Positions 63,309-64,000 of a DNA stretch of 64,000 bases are shown piece by piece; positions within the stretch are counted from its first letter, which is position 1, and every line of letters starts with the position of its first letter. The translations under genes and the position numbers were made by a program. Below the pieces are notes generated by a model that was not told the origin of the DNA, searched no databases, and was given only the letters and a program-made list of their open reading frames with translations. Origin of the DNA: Sphingobacterium sp. (GTDB lineage: Bacteria > Bacteroidota > Bacteroidia > Sphingobacteriales > Sphingobacteriaceae); contig JAITTY010000002.1 in the NCBI GenBank assembly GCA_031286695.1, positions 1-64,000 of the forward strand. The letters are read 5' to 3'.

Positions 63309-64000
63309 TTATCTTGGTTGTGTTTCAGATAAAGGGAGAGGAAATGTATATTGTGTATAACTTATGGTTTTCTGGCTATTGTTGCTCGCGCTTAAAATAG
63401 AAGTAGCATTTGTGCGCTTGTAAAAATACCAGAGCTGTCCTTCACCATAAAACTCTTTTCTATATTCTTTCATGATGTTTGCTGTAATATCTGCATTGCT
63501 GCCCAAGACATCACAATTCCTATTTGTTCTCAATTCATTTAGGTATGTTAAACTTTGAGCGGGATTTGTTGCACACTCGGCTGCGATTAAAAAAACCTCA
63601 CTTAAACGAATGCCTGGTACCGTAAACCGATAATTATATTGTCCTTTTTCTGTCGAAGTTAGGTCCTTATATTTTGTAAAGACACGATATGATTTTCCGG
63701 AGGTTAAGTCCCAAATAACACCATATCGGAAATCGTTGGCCCAGCTATCGTAGATCGCATTTAAGAAATTATCGTTTGTTCCAGCTGATAAGATTTGTTT
63801 ATCCTCTAACGCGCCACTGAATTGATTTTCAAAAACGCTGTATAGCTTTGGATTTTCAAACGCAAATAATAATTCTGTTGAAAAAACTCTATTTGCACTA
63901 CTCTTACCCGTTAATTGCGAAGATGTAATCCAGGGAAATTTGCTTTTATTAGCAATGACAGTTTGGGCAGCTTGTAATGCGTCTGTCTTTTTTCCCTGGT
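63309..64000 (-). CDS. SusD/RagB-family lipoprotein, C-terminal part (runs off the window)
   Basis: The reading frame is open from the stop at 63309 up to the window edge, about 230 codons, without an in-frame stop; the N-terminus, signal peptide and start lie beyond 64000. Reading it on the minus strand gives the SusD signature RLSEVFLIAAECATNPAQSL followed by LNELRTNRN, and EYRKEFYGEGQLWYFYKR near the C-terminus, all standard for the family. A short frame starting at a TTG near 63533 is only its tail. The partner SusC is expected upstream on the minus strand, outside the window. Confidence 0.9.
   Translation of the reverse strand, partial: QGKKTDALQAAQTVIANKSKFPWITSSQLTGKSSANRVFSTELLFAFENPKLYSVFENQFSGALEDKQILSAGTNDNFLNAIYDSWANDFRYGVIWDLTSGKSYRVFTKYKDLTSTEKGQYNYRFTVPGIRLSEVFLIAAECATNPAQSLTYLNELRTNRNCDVLGSNADITANIMKEYRKEFYGEGQLWYFYKRTNATSILSASNNSQKTISYTQYTFPLPLSETQPR

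Noticed and set aside
1..64000. CRISPR arrays, insertion sequences, prophage genes, tRNAs
   Set aside because: No regularly spaced repeats, transposase or integrase genes, or cloverleaf-forming sequences were seen on either strand.

Overview
The window looks like a chromosomal segment of a Bacteroidota bacterium, most likely a Sphingobacterium or close relative in the Sphingobacteriaceae. The signs are many SusC/SusD pairs, lipoproteins with a Cys-Lys-Lys type start, fasciclin, DUF5689, DUF4843 and fimbrillin families, promoters of the TAnnTTTG type instead of TATAAT, and the near absence of Shine-Dalgarno sequences. This taxonomic call comes from gene content only; no search was run.

Layout. 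1-608: 3' end of 23S rRNA, 5S rRNA and the rrn terminator. 1154-3669: a SHOCT membrane protein convergent with a hybrid sensor kinase. 3918-12332: exo-glycosidases: a GH20 hexosaminidase, a small DUF4342-like protein, a GH2 beta-galactosidase, a second GH20 and a GH29 fucosidase. 12409-13053: a HAD phosphatase. 13308-33262: a compact twelve-gene operon with two SusC/SusD pairs, two fasciclin lipoproteins, DUF5007- and DUF5008-like lipoproteins, two alkaline-phosphatase-fold/LamG proteins, an M60 metallopeptidase and discoidin-domain lipoproteins. 33388-41697 (minus): a five-gene operon with two unrelated nucleases, a TonB-dependent receptor and DUF5689/fimbrillin lipoproteins. 41862-48745: a C11 protease, a lipoprotein, a DUF4836-like protein, a CpsB/YwqE-type PHP phosphatase and an unknown cytoplasmic protein. 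49014-58179: ECF sigma factor, FecR anti-sigma, STN-type SusC, SusD, then a Tat-exported phospholipase C. 58300-64000 (minus): TlpA-like thioredoxin, bilobed aspartic protease, PKD-like lipoprotein, DUF4843 lipoprotein and a SusD that runs off the window.

How it works together (inference). The enzymes at 3.9-33.3 kb fit a glycoprotein/mucin-type utilisation locus: the fucosidase, galactosidase and hexosaminidases trim glycan ends, the M60 peptidase (a family known to cut glycosylated protein) attacks the backbone, and two SusCD pumps import products. Three promoters of this region share a tandem pseudo-palindrome related to GCAAACGTTTGC with a 21-bp centre spacing and a fixed distance to the -7 element, which would tie the dispersed glycosidase genes and the big operon into one regulon. 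The minus-strand nuclease operon may be an extracellular nucleic-acid scavenging system using a TonB receptor without a SusD partner.
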